A stretch of DNA of 64,000 nucleotides from Nissolia schottii. Lineage: Eukaryota > Streptophyta > Magnoliopsida > Fabales > Fabaceae. The position numbers were made by a program, and so were the translations under genes. The stretch lies in NCBI GenBank assembly GCA_003254905.1, contig QANU01098389.1, forward strand, positions 54,604 through 118,603. Direction: 5' to 3'. The notes beneath the pieces were generated by a model. The model was not told the DNA's origin, searched no databases, and saw only the letters and a program-made list of their open reading frames with translations. Shown here piece by piece: positions 10,901 to 23,100 of this stretch (position 1 is the first letter of the stretch; each line of letters opens with the position of its first letter).

Positions 10901-13900
10901 GGGTATCGATACCATAACAACTAAGATTTTGTCAAAGTGTCACACGAACTCAAATTGCTAATTGTTTTAAATTTGTTATTAAATCACAACCGTTTAAATA
11001 CAAGAATGTATTAGTACCTTCATAATCAAATTAATATTGAAAGAAGAACCTAAAAGTAATTCAAATTTCATTTTATTTAATTTATTATGTCAAATTTCAT
11101 TGTATTAAATTAATTTCAAACATAACATTCAATTGACAAAACAATTCAAATTAAATCACATACTTTTTTTATTTTAGTTGATTTTAATTACATTCGTGTT
11201 TTTACTACTAATATATTGATTCCACTCACACTTAATATATATAGAGAATATTTGCAAATAAATCATTGATACAATATATAATTTTAATTTAAAATCAATC
11301 ACTAGCATAAATTTTTTTAATTTTAAAATAAAAATTTATTTTTTATCAAGATATAATACCAAATTTTATATCAACTATATATAAACACATCATGATTGAT
11401 GAGGAGTCTTATGATATCATCCAATTAACCATCCTATAGCTCCATTAGTTTCTTAGGTCAATAATCCAGACTCACCCATTGAGGATATCGTCAAAAAACT
11501 CAAGGGTAAATACTTGTGGTAGTATTTAATATTTTCACAAACTTGATATTATTCTTTATAATAAATACTAATGTTTTTTTAATATATAAATAAAAGGAAG
11601 CATCCAATCGGAGTTCTCGCAACATTGAGGAGATGTTGTCGGGTATTTGCTCTGACTTATATTTTTAAAAATATTCATCATTCCTTTAAAATAGGTTGTC
11701 ATTTTAATAACCATGATATATAAACCACTTTGTATTAAATATAGGTAGATGGAAAAATTGATGTTGAGATTACATACTAATGAAAGTGACCTTCAACAAG
11801 TGTAAGATTATATCTGCACAAAACAAAGATTATGAAGTTTGTTTTGTTTATTTAGACTATTAACATTTTGATATGTACTCTAAAGTAAGAGATGCATTAG
11901 AAATACCAACTTTTGGACTAAGACGCAATATGTTGTACATCAATGTTGTGTTAAGGGGATTTCTAAACCAATATTAGTATATGGATAATTATCGTTGTTG
12001 TGTTCCTATTACATGTTGAGTGACTATTTAACAACAGTAAATATTTATTAATATTGAGTCATGATAATAAAAGTCATGATGATAAAAAAAGTTTATTTCG
12101 ACTTAGTGCATGTTTGTTTCACTGTTTACACCTTGCAAACTTGTGTTTAGCCACTGCAAAATGATATTTATAAGTATTCAACGTGTTTTGTTTATTATTT
12201 TGCTTTTATCTAACTTGCATTTAGCATCTAAACTTTAAGTTTGCCTAAAGTAAAAAGATAATTGCTTTTCAATTTTAAATTTTCAATTTTGAAAACTATT
12301 TTACCATATTACCCATGTCAACTTTTACTTTACTCTCTTCTGCAATTATATTATGTGTTTTTGGTAATTTCATATCTAAAAGTAATTTTAATCTTTTCTT
12401 ATCCAAACAAAAATAATAGTTTTAAGTTTACTTTTAAAATATTCAAACCTAACACAAATTATTCTTTCAACCTCAATTTTTCTAAAAATAATTATTCAAA
12501 CTCAATTCTTGTAAAAGTAATTCCTCCAAAAATTAAACCATTTTCTTAGATCCCTAGCAATTACATTAGTGTCTTAATATATGGGGAAGAATTGATTAAA
12601 ACATATAAAAACTTAATTAAATTGTGTTGTTATTGTGATAGAGTGTGAATTAGACATTCATATTTATATATCTGCCTAATAATTAGGTACACACCGCAAG
12701 TTTAGATTCTAGTTAGACCATAATTTATCACACGTTATGAGCAAAATGGTAAACTCATTTCGAATTTGACGACGTTTTCATCAATTGGTCACCCCTCCTG
12801 CATTCTACTATTATGTTGACTTAATTCTTAAACCCATACAAAAAACTTGTGGGAAGCAGTGGGGGACCTTGTGCATCATTTGGTCCGCGAAAAATATCTG
12901 AAGGAATCAAATTGTCACACAAAAAAGAAAAAGAAAAAGAAAAACACGTGAGAAGCAAAATCAAATTCAAAAGCAGGTAGGAGCTGGACCAGCTGGTGGT
13001 GGTGGTGGGGCTCGCTCAGCATTACAGAGAAAGGAGGGGAAAGAACGTACACAGATAATATTTTCTACAATATTATACGTTTCCAGGGTGGAACACAGTC
13101 AACACACACGATTTGCACAACTGCAACTACAACGAAAGGACGAAACTTGACACCTCATAGCAAAAGTGGGTCACGGGAAAAGCATGTTACTGAAATTATC
13201 ATCTTTATAAAGGTCGGTCAAGAGTTTAACTGTGGTGAATTATTGGTTGTCCTTAAATTAACATCACCGTGTCTTCATTCCCTAATTAAACTATGTGTAA
13301 TTGAGTCATATATATATTTCATTTAAATATTTTTAAATAAATATACAACTTAGTTGCACATATGATAACATTTTAAGGGTAATACACAACTTATTTGTAC
13401 ATATTTAAAAAGAGAAAACATGGTGTCCCAAAATTCACCGTTAATTATTACTTAAAAGATGGAGTACTGCAAGAGAGAAAAATAAAATAAAATAAAATAA
13501 AATAAAATAAACCAATTGGGGACGGTGGTTACATGAGACAACTATTAACTAATCTTTTAAATTAATTAAATGTTTTTGTTTTTCTCACCACTATTTTGAA
13601 GAGACTAAATTATTTTAACTAAATTTTACTAAGTCTTTCATAATTTAGATCTCATTAAACTTATTTTACTTAATCTTACTAAATCTTTTTTAATTTAAAA
13701 TTAAGATTCTCTCACCTCTAACATTTAAAAATACAAAAAATAAATATAAATAATTTATATAAAAAATAAAATTGACAAATCTAAAATAATTTTTGTGCAT
13801 AACACATGCACTAAACTAATAAAAATAAAATAGAAAAAAAAAATGTGTGACCTGAAGTAGTTATATAAAGTGCTGCCGCCTTTTTATATAGGTGTAGAGA

Positions 13901-15363
13901 TATATTTGTTTGTGTAAACTAGTTTACATTATTAAATAAATATTATTATTATTTGAAATAATTATGATAAATATTTAATATTTTAAAGAATAAATTTACA
14001 CCATCCTTTAAAAATAATAACTAATCCATCCATAAACCATAACGGTATACAAGTTAGTCACTCTGGTGGCTATTATGTTGTTACGGAGAAACATATTTTA
14101 TTAAGGGGTGGTCATGGTCAGCTTGACTTAAAAGATAAATAAAGTTCAATACAATAAATTGAGGTTCGACCAAATTGAGTAAGCTTTTAATCTTTTTTTA
14201 ATCATCGGGTCTAATGTAATACAATCCAAAGTAGCTTGCTTGGGTAACAAGGTTGTATATCTTCAAGAAAACAAAAGATTGGTCAAAAAATGGCGAAAGA
14301 GACAAACCCTAATTAAATTAGAAGTATGATTAGGAGTGGAGGAAGAGGGGAGGAAAGACTACAAGGGAAAAAAGAATTCAATGAAGGGATGAAGAAGGGA
14401 AGAAGGCGGGATAAGTTGGCGGCGGCCGACGGAAATACTATCCTACAACTATTAAAAACTAGTATGAAGCATTTAATCAAAAAATTAAATTATTTTTTAT
14501 GGTAAAGTAACACTACAATCCAATCAAAAACTAGGAATGATATTAAATTTTTGGATCAGTTCTCACTTTTAAAGGTGTCTATAAGTCAGTGAAAAAATTA
14601 GTCATCAGGTTTGCATCAATAGACACCCTGATTGTATATCAAAAAAAAAGTAGAAATGATAATTATCAATGGGCAAGGTGGGCTGCTGTGGATAAATATT
14701 TGTCCTATCTCCGCTAAATATTTATATGGGTACCCATCTGTTTTTTATTACTTTCACAAATTAATGGGTACTTGTTGATATCCTTGAATATCCAATAAAT
14801 TTAAAATTACTCGTTCGTTCACTTTTAGATGTCATTTTTGATAAATACACACAAATTAAAAAAATAATTAATTTGTACATATTTAAAGAAAACATCAAGT
14901 GCTTAGACTAAATTACTCTTCAATATTTTTATCTTCTCTCACCCTTCTCTTATTTCAGTTAAAACACATATTGAGCAATTAGTGAGAGAGTGTTATGGAA
15001 AATTGCAATGTAATTAACATAATTGTAAAAAGGTCATAATAATAGAGATATCGTTAGAAAAATAATAATTAATACTTCTTTAATCTAATCAAACAAAAAT
15101 TATTTTTGGACAAAATTTTAGTTAAAAAAGAACATCTAAAAGTAGATGAATGAATTAAAAAATAAACAAAAGAAAATATAATGGATTCTTAGTTGACAAA
15201 AACAGCAATTATTTAAAAATGCATACATTGTACTTCGTTATCTAATTATCGAAGTTTCTCAAACACGCATATAGTGAATGTATTGTATTGCCATACGGTT
15301 AAGGGTATCAAAAGTGAAGGCTAGAGTACACCAAGAAATAGAAGAGATTGAGTATAAAAGAGT
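10901..15363. other. Long AT-rich intergenic region
   Basis: About 4.4 kb without a supported gene. The open frame at 12262-12549 is very Phe/Asn/Lys/Ile-rich and is what AT-rich noncoding DNA gives by chance. The only clear structure is a pentanucleotide microsatellite near 13480. A purine-rich, GC-richer patch lies at 12930-13200. Confidence 0.5.
13478..13511. repeat. AAAAT pentanucleotide microsatellite
   Basis: About six perfect tandem copies of the pentamer AAAAT/AATAA, seen directly. Confidence 0.9.
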
Positions 15364-15372
15364 TTATATAAA

Positions 15373-15682
15373 GGGTTAATTAAGTTTTTAGTCCCTGTAA
15401 TATGAAAAAGTTTGGTTTTAGTCCCTCATGAAAAGTTTTAGTTCCTGTAAAATGTGAAAATTTGATTTTGGTCCCTGTGGACGGTTAGTGATGGACGGTG
15501 ATGTAGAAATGGTCCCAGATGACGGGTTAACTGAGACGTCATCACCGTCCATCACCAACCGTCCACAGGGACCAAAATCAAATTTTCACATTTTACAAGA
15601 GCTAAAACTTGCCATGAGAGACTAAAACCAAACTTTTTCATATTACAGGGACTAAAAACTTAATTAACCCTAAACCCTAAAC
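15373..15682. mobile_element. Foldback MITE, Mutator-like, with 9-bp target duplication
   Basis: The left arm (GGGTTAATTAAGTTTTTAGT, then GTCCCTGTAATATGAAAAAG) and the right arm are near-perfect inverse copies over about 130 bases each. They meet near 15520, so almost the whole element can form one hairpin. It is flanked by TTATATAAA at 15364-15372 and 15683-15691, the 9-bp duplication typical of Mutator-like elements. The right end has 12 extra bases (TAAACCCTAAAC), the complement of two telomere-like TTTAGGG units, which have no partner at the left end. There is no coding capacity. Confidence 0.8.
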
Positions 15683-15691
15683 TTATATAAA

Positions 15692-16150
15692 ACTAGCATG
15701 GGCACGTCAATCTGAACTTTATTTTATAAGAAGTTGATTACAAAAGATAGAATGAGATGTGAAAGTGCAAACAAAAAGCACCGGTAAGATGGATAAATAG
15801 GAAGAGTAGAAGACATTGTAAATGAATGATAGGTGGAGGTTGTAATAAGAGATAGAAATTAGGTAGTTATTTGTTGTAAAAAAAAATTGAAAGGAAAAAA
15901 ATTGCTTATGAAAGGATAAAAATGGAAGAAAAAATTGGAAACTAAAATATAGTTATTTTGGAAGTCCTTTTTATTTAATTGTATAGATAAGATAAAATGT
16001 TTTATTCTGCTCCTTACTGTTTTTAAGAATGACCAGATAGTCATTTACCATTTGAAGGAAACATGTTAGTCCCTCACAATACAAAGTAGGGGACACATTA
16101 GTCCCTCAAATAACTCAGTTTATTAATTCATAAAAAATACATACTTGGAT
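15692..16150. other. AT-rich intergenic DNA
   Basis: No gene. The phrase AGTCCCTCA occurs twice near 16067 and 16100, echoing the AGTCCCT text of the adjacent foldback element and possibly a relic of a related insertion. Confidence 0.4.
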
Positions 16151-16745
16151 TTGCTCATTCTCGAAAAACAAGTATATATTGTTTTAAATAATTGTTCACA
16201 AACATGTAAATGTAATCTTAAACAAACAAACAATATATTTAAAAGTTACTAATACCCGATTTTTAAAATAAGTAAATAAATACAATCTTTATTGCAAGTT
16301 CTTTATAAAGGTCACGTCCAAATAATTGAACTAAGATCCTCTCATTTTTAAAATAAAAATAAAAAGAATTATGTTTAATATCTCATAATTCATTTAAGGT
16401 CAGTGACTATTATGAATAAGTAGAAAAGTATATTTGGTATAATAATAAGAGTCCCTTCGAATTTGCTCATTCTGGAAAAAGAAATATATATATATTGTTT
16501 TAAATAATTGTTGACAAACGTTTAAATGTAAGCTTAAACAAAAAAAAATATTTAAAAGTTATTAATACCCACTATTTAGAATAAGTAAATAAATATAGTC
16601 TTTACTGCGAGTTTTTTATAAAGGCCATGTCCAAATAATTGAATTAAGATCCTGTCATTTTTAAAATTAAAAAAAAAAACTATGTTTACTATTCTACCAT
16701 TCATTTAAAGTTAATAACTATATTAATATGAGAGTGCTATGTAAA
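16151..16745. repeat. Two-copy tandem duplication, period 312 bp
   Basis: TTGCTCATTCT starts copies at 16151 and 16463. Matching landmarks follow in the same order and spacing in both: TTGTTTTAAATAATTGTT, a TTAAACAAA run, AAGTTA-TAATACCC, AATAAGTAAATAAATA, TTTATAAAGG and GTCCAAATAATTGAA. The copies differ at many positions and have small indels, so the duplication is old. No gene is contained. Confidence 0.75.
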
Positions 16746-16768
16746 TAAATAGTGAGATGAGTGAATAT

Positions 16769-17640
16769 TGTAACATCTGATTTCGCTTAAATCCTAATTT
16801 TATTTAATTAAAAGTACATTAAGGACGATTATTTGGACTGAGAAAATTATTTACAAAACTTATCTCTTTCAAACGCCAGTCGAAATAATTGTTTCATGGT
16901 CTTGCGGGATGCCGCAAGGTCCGTGCCAATTTTTGGCCAAATCGAAAATCCTGTCAGGTCCCAAAGGTATTTGTAAAATATACTCTCACGGAGAAATATT
17001 CATGAATACCTTAACCTGACATACCACTATGATCAAGAAAATTAGTAGATCATGACTATGTGCTCGGAATATTTTTAGGATATTCGTACACTAGCAATTA
17101 ACGACCAAACACGATTAAACATGATCGAAAAATTTCAAAACCAAACTTTAGCCAATTAACCCACGTGGTCAATGGTCTGGGGGAAGGAAAATTAAATGCA
17201 TTTGAAGCATTTAAGGCAGCAAAGACTAAATGCATTTGATGCATTTAATGTCACCTTATTCTTTTTTTTTTCTTTTTCTTTTTAAGGCCAAAATTTTGGC
17301 TATAAATAGCCAAGCCTCCGAGGTTTCAATATCTGCAAATCCATCCTCAAAATTCTTCAGTTTTCATAAGTTTTCGGTTCCAGTTGTGCACACTGCGGTT
17401 ACGCTGCCAGACTTAGGAAAAATAGGAGGAGCACATCAACGCGACGAGAATATTTTTCTCTTCACTTCTACCGATTCAAAAAACACTTAGGAAGTGGGTA
17501 ACCCTATACCCACTGTCTATGTGGATATTTATGTTATTTTATGTGCTTATATCTGAGAAACTGATTTAGTAGATGTTATGTGAAAATATAGAGATTAAGT
17601 TGNTTTCGCCACTTGTTTCTATCCTTATTGTCTTTATTTT
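16769..17640 (+). mobile_element. Possible LTR (solo or truncated) of a Ty3/gypsy element
   Basis: Starts TGTAACATCTGATTTCGC, the kind of opening common in plant chromovirus LTRs. It is less AT-rich than its flanks and has a good TATA box (GGCTATAAATAG, about 17299-17310) in the position expected for an LTR promoter. The 3' border and a 5-bp target duplication were not found, and no primer binding site or gag is visible, so the right limit is a guess. A single unresolved base (N) is at 17603. An unrelated promoter is an alternative. Confidence 0.35.
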
Positions 17641-18309
17641 CTTTTATCAAATGACAAAAAACCAAACGTTGCCATAACGCCAAAGATTAATTTTATGATG
17701 ACGGATAATAACCATATTGCAACAACTATACTCACAAATGTGTGGAGTATTCTACCGTGATAAACTTTACACCTTTACGAGCGTGATTCTCTTAATATTG
17801 TCATAAATGATTGACATACTATCGTTTTTCAATGAAAACAGCATCATGAGCATGCCTGAATATGACAAGGTCAAAGCCTTTAGGTCTAGTATTTGTTTGC
17901 AGAAAAATAATCCGTTGGTGTTTCTCCATAATGTGACAGATTAAAATTCACAAGTTAATTACTTGCTGACTACTATTGTGAATAGAATCACAAAACAAGA
18001 GCTCAATGACCTTCACATCTACCTCTTCTTTGCTCGATCAAACTTCTATCTACGGCTGGGTGCACATCAATGCATCACAAAGGGAGGTCCAAGAGTTAAG
18101 GACAAAGAGGAAGCGTGTCAGTACAAATGTACAAGACTTCCAACAGTTAAGATATTTGAGCATCAAAGTTTCATAAATGTTGAATATAACATCACTCTCA
18201 CATTGACATGTGCATATTTCGATGATTTTTTCTCAATTTTGTGCGAAAGAAAAATAAAAGACTGCCACTACCCACGAACAAGAAGAATCCCCGATGAAGA
18301 TCAGGCGAA
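17641..18309. other. Intergenic DNA, no gene assigned
   Basis: An open frame at 17963-18358 (131 codons) is present on the plus strand. Its product is not recognised, and its end overlaps the LINE remnant on the other strand. No other structure was found. Confidence 0.35.
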
Positions 18310-18577
18310 TGGAACTCTCAAAAACGATGAACAAGCACATCTCTTGTCCCTTCCTTAGCTAACCAGTCCGCACATAAGTTTGATTCTCGAAGAACATACT
18401 CCACAGAATAAAAAATCAGAATCACAAACCATCTTCTTAAAATCATGATTCCAAACCAAAAGAAGACCCTACTTGATTGTTTTGAGACCCGCCAAGAACA
18501 CCGAGGCTTCACCCAAGCAACCAGAAAAGCCAGAGAGCCAAACCCCGGACTCATCACAGACCAAACCACCATAATTA
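18310..18577 (-). pseudogene. LINE RNase H domain remnant
   Basis: Read on the minus strand, one frame gives GGLVCDESGVWLSGFSGCLG followed by EASVFLAG. This is the opening of the RNase H (RVT_3-type) domain found at the end of plant LINE-derived polyproteins. A neighbouring frame continues with YSVEYVLRESNLCADWLAKE, the characteristic closing motif (RE-N--AD-LAK). The change of frame and an in-frame stop show decay. The reverse transcriptase part is not seen nearby. Other RNase H-type plant proteins share these motifs, but isolated domains of this kind usually come from LINEs. Confidence 0.6.
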
Positions 18578-19900
18578 TAAAATGTTTATGCAATCTAAAA
18601 GAAAAAGAAAAATGTGTTTCTATGATCCACACATTCTAAGAAGCGGGACCTAAATTCATGGCAGGGAACAAGATGTTCTCAGCGCACTTCCAATCATCAT
18701 CCAGCTAATTAATGCTACAGTGGATGGATATTTTGTGACCCACCTAATATGTTAGGTCTATGCCTCCCCGAACCCCCACCTCATAAATTAAAAAATAAAG
18801 GGCCAACAAAATTAAGAATATGTGGATTAAGAAAGTACTCAAAGCCATTTCCCAAAGTGAAAAAAAGGGAGAAACAGAAAAAAGAAAATACTCAACTTAG
18901 TAGTGAAGCAATGATATTAAGCTTATCTCTCGCTAACTCCAAATGGGTTACATTAATTAACATGTAAATAAATCTTGATAAAGCCAAATATATCTCCTTA
19001 AATCACTTCCCACTTGGCTGAAAAGTCAAGAAACACGAGTTGTTGCTCATGTCATATATGTGGTTAGTTTCTTCCCTTGGGACAAGATGGGACATAGTGA
19101 AAGCAGCCAAGGAAAAGACAAAAAGGTCCAAATGGCCTTAAGGCACAGGTGCAGGTGCAACTATCACTTTTCTTGTTGGTCCGATATATCCAAAACAAAA
19201 ACGAACCAAATGGTCAACAAGAGTAATTTTCTGAATTAATTGCTTTGACGTGACAATGAAATCTGTATATAAATCAATATTACTAATAGAATAAGTCCAA
19301 AATTTACATTAAATTATTATTGTAGTGATTACGTAAGAGGCATGGCACCCTTTGGGCTGTATTAATTATCTTTTAATTCTAAAGTAATATAGCTTTAGTG
19401 TATGTGTGTACTAAAAATATAATTAGAATTTATAGATTGTGATCTGGTTGAATATTTTTAACCGCTTTATAAAAATAAAGATGCTTATTTAATAGATTAT
19501 TTTAAAATTTTTGTATATTTTCTTTGGTAAATTAAAATTTTCAACTGTAAAATCAACTTGCAAATTATCGCAAATATTAAATGAAGAGTAATTCTTGGAA
19601 TTATTGGAATCTGCAAAGAATTTAAGATTTAAAAATATTCAAAAAAAAAAAAAAAACTTTGCAAGAGAATTGAAGACTGACGTTGAAAAAACAAAGTCCC
19701 TATTACAGCTCAGCTACAAAGCCCATTTTTAATGCTTTGTTTTGAAATTCTGTGGAGGAAGAGAAGATAAACCCCCCAATTGCACTCTGAAAGTGACGTT
19801 ATAAACAAGAAAAAGGAAAAAGTTTGCATTTTTATTGTTTTTTTTTTTTTCACATTTTCGAATTGGGAAAACACACTCACAGAGAAAGAAAGACACATAG
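18578..19900. other. Upstream flank of CLB1
   Basis: No gene. It presumably contains the CLB1 promoter towards its end. A poly-A tract lies near 19638-19656 and a poly-T tract near 19837-19850. No TATA box could be placed with confidence. Confidence 0.4.
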
Positions 19901-20015
19901 TAACAAAAAACAGGAAACTGAAAGAAACTTTTGGACCCTCGTCAGAATCTCACCCTCAATTGGTCTTCATCCTCCAAAGTAAGACACCCTTTGAGATTTT
20001 TTCCCCAAATTTCAA

Positions 20016-20147
20016 GTAAAATTCCGATTTTTGGCTTGGCTTGTGTGTTGTTTTGCTTGTTTGAGCCCTAAATTTGTGTTCTTTTTTCATGTGGGTAGTT
20101 TTTTTTAATGGGTTTTAACTTTTGGGCTTTTGTTTTTGTGTTGATAG
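20016..20147 (+). other. Probable 5' leader intron of CLB1
   Basis: A GT donor (CAA|GTAAAATT) at 20016 is followed by a T-rich tract and an acceptor (TTGATAG|GGAAGG) at 20147, 33 bp upstream of the ATG. The sequence between is strongly T-rich, unlike the purine-rich leader pieces on either side. Leader introns are common in plant genes and often raise expression. The call is inferred from splice-site fit only. Confidence 0.45.
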
Positions 20148-20180
20148 GGAAGGTTGGTGTTATTTGGAATCTGGAGGAAA

Positions 20181-23100
20181 ATGGGGTTGATTTCTGGGAT
20201 TTTCATGGGGATGCTGTTTGGCATAGCATTGATGGCAGCATGGGAGAGAATGATGAGGCACCGAAGTGCCAAGCGAATTGCTAAGGTATGAATTTTTATT
20301 TTTTGGTTTTTTGTTTCATCTAATTTTATGCATATAAGTGATGATTGTGGTGCTGTTCTTTTTGTGGTTTGACTTTGGTTTTACTGATCAAGATATTTTT
20401 TTGGGATGGTGTTGGATTTGTTTGTTCTGGGAAATGTTGGAGGAAAAGAGTCAAAATTAACACTCAGATGTGACCAGTTGTTGACTCTTTTTCTTCAATT
20501 TTTTGGAATGGAAAATTGGGAGATTATTCGGTTAATAGGACAGTTCATAAGCTACTAATGAAGGGGGTGTAATCATTTTTGGGGAAGGATCATGTAGAGG
20601 CAGCAAAATTGAGTTTTTGATACTAGTTATGGCGTAAAAATTGTACACTGAAAGAGAAATTGGTTGAATAAGAATAGACACTATGCTCTTTTTAAGCAAT
20701 TAGTTTAGTCAGAAAAGCTTAAGCCTTGAGGAAATGCTTCATCAATTTACAGAATTGCTGTTCTCAAGTAAAAGGCACAAGAAGACCCTTGTAAGAAATA
20801 TCTGACTTTAGAGTTTTATTTTTTTTAGTTGAAAAACTATAACCCACCACTGCTTTCAACACAGAGAGGGCAACCGTTCTGGGAAGTTGAGACTTCAGAT
20901 CTATAGTAATAACCTCTGGTGAACTAAAATATGGTTTTAAGTGAAAATGTTATAATCGGCCCCAACAACGATAATAAACTAGACTAGGGAGATTTGTGGA
21001 TCCTTAAACTTGTGAATTCTAGTTTTTTCTGCCTCTTGCACGAGGTACTGTTGTTCAAAATGTATGATCAGTTTTCTATTGTCTGAATTTGTTGATATGT
21101 TTTTGTCTTGACATTTATTATTTACTTGGTTTGCAGGCAGCTGACATTAAAATCCTTGGATCCCTTAACAGAGATGATTTGAAAAAACTTTGTGGTGATA
21201 GTTTGCCTGAGTGGATATCTTTTCCTGTATATGAGCAGGTGGATTTTTTTTATTTTTTTTGTATTTCTAAATTTTACTTAGCATTAAATATTTTTATATG
21301 ATGCATCTATTATTCTATTTATCTAGTATGATTGTGCTGTTTGAATGACTTTTCATTTCATGGACTTTTTTCAGGTGAAATGGATGAACAAGCAGCTTAC
21401 CAAACTTTGGCCATTTGTGGCAGAAGTGAGTATGTTTGCATGCTTATTATGCATTTGCATATTAGTTAAGACAGTTTTGCAGTGCCATCCAATTGATTTC
21501 TTACAGGATTTGTATAGGCTAGAACATAATGTTTCCCTTGTTTCTGTAATTGGGCATGGTATTTGACAGAACATGTCTTATTCGTAATCAGATTAGATTG
21601 CTTACTTATTCTGATATTAGAACATATTGATTCTAAATCCTCATTTGTCTTGTTGTTTAAAAGAAATTTTTCCTTATATCGTGTCCTTGTATGATTCTTG
21701 CTCTAGAAATAGCAATACAAGAAAAATATGTGATCTCATTGTATTGTTGAAGTAATTAATCTTTCTCGTTCCAGAGTGTCATTCTATCAGTTTCATAAAT
21801 GTAATGGCTGTTTATTTAAGTATCACTATGTTATGTGGTTTGAACAGTAATAATCTTAATTCCAAATGCTTTGAGGTGATTGATTCTTCTTCTGCTGCAT
21901 CCACTTCATGTTTGAAGATAATAGTTACTAGTATCCTAAGGAGGAAGCATATCTGATTAACAGAGCAAATTCTGCATTATGGATTGGAGATTGTTTGCTA
22001 GTATGTAGGGCTGAACATAAAATTTTCTATTTAATACTGAACTTTTATGCACTGAGAAACAGCCACTAGCCCTTATCTCTTCAAGGCTGCACCCAGTTGC
22101 ACATGCCTTGGATGTCTTTTCCTCAGAATTTGAAGAATATCTATAGTTTTATTATATGAATTAAAATGCTTGAGGGCAATGTCAGGTTATCCCTTTGGTC
22201 CTATTTCAGGATTATCCCAATATATGTTTATTCTTTTTCTCCTGAATGTTCTCCTCTGATTTTCTCTCGTTCAAAAAGTTATGTATAAAAATTTACATGT
22301 ACCTATCTTTTCCTTAGATATAAACCCTATGTCCCCTTGTGCTTAGGCTCTAGCTTCTACTTTATTTTCCTTCGTTGCTTAAATAGTTAAATGGCTGACT
22401 TGTTGGTGATGGATTTTGTTTACCTTTAGGCAGCAACTTTGGTGATCAGAGAATCTGTTGAACCTCTACTGGAAGATTACAGACCTCCTGGAATTACTTC
22501 ACTGAAGTTCAGCAAGCTGTCACTTGGAAATGTGGCTCCAAAAATTGAAGGTATCAATCAACAGTAATTCCTCTGCATATTCTTTTCTCTACTAAATTTT
22601 TTACTGGACTTTAAGAATGTGTAAACTCTGATAATAAGGATGTTCTGTTAGTCTATCTTGACATCACAAATTTGTGAAAATTGGTGGTTGAAATGTGTAT
22701 AGCATATGAAAACACAAGTAGCATTGATGAAAATGGTATTAAACTGCTGAATAGATACATAGCATTAAGTAACACGGATTAAAATGATATGGAAATTGAA
22801 TTTTTCATTCCACTCTTCCACTCGTGATTTTTCTCCTTGTCAAATTTTCTGTTAAATCATTTTGCATGTCCGAAATTTATATATGCTTGATTTCTTCATC
22901 CATGTAGGTATCCGCGTTCAAAGTCTCAGTAAAGGTCAAATCATAATGGACATCGATTTCCGTTGGGGTGGTGATCCCAGTATTATTTTGGCTGTTGAAG
23001 CTGCACTTGTTGCTTCAATCCCTATTCAGGTTAGACTCAGCATTGTTTTCTCTCTGTTGAACTGTGTGTTTTTTCTTCAATTTGTCAAACTTTGATTGTT

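Noticed and set aside
17963-18358. 131-codon plus-strand frame as a gene
   Set aside because: No recognisable domain, and its last part is opposite the LINE RNase H remnant, which better explains the composition.
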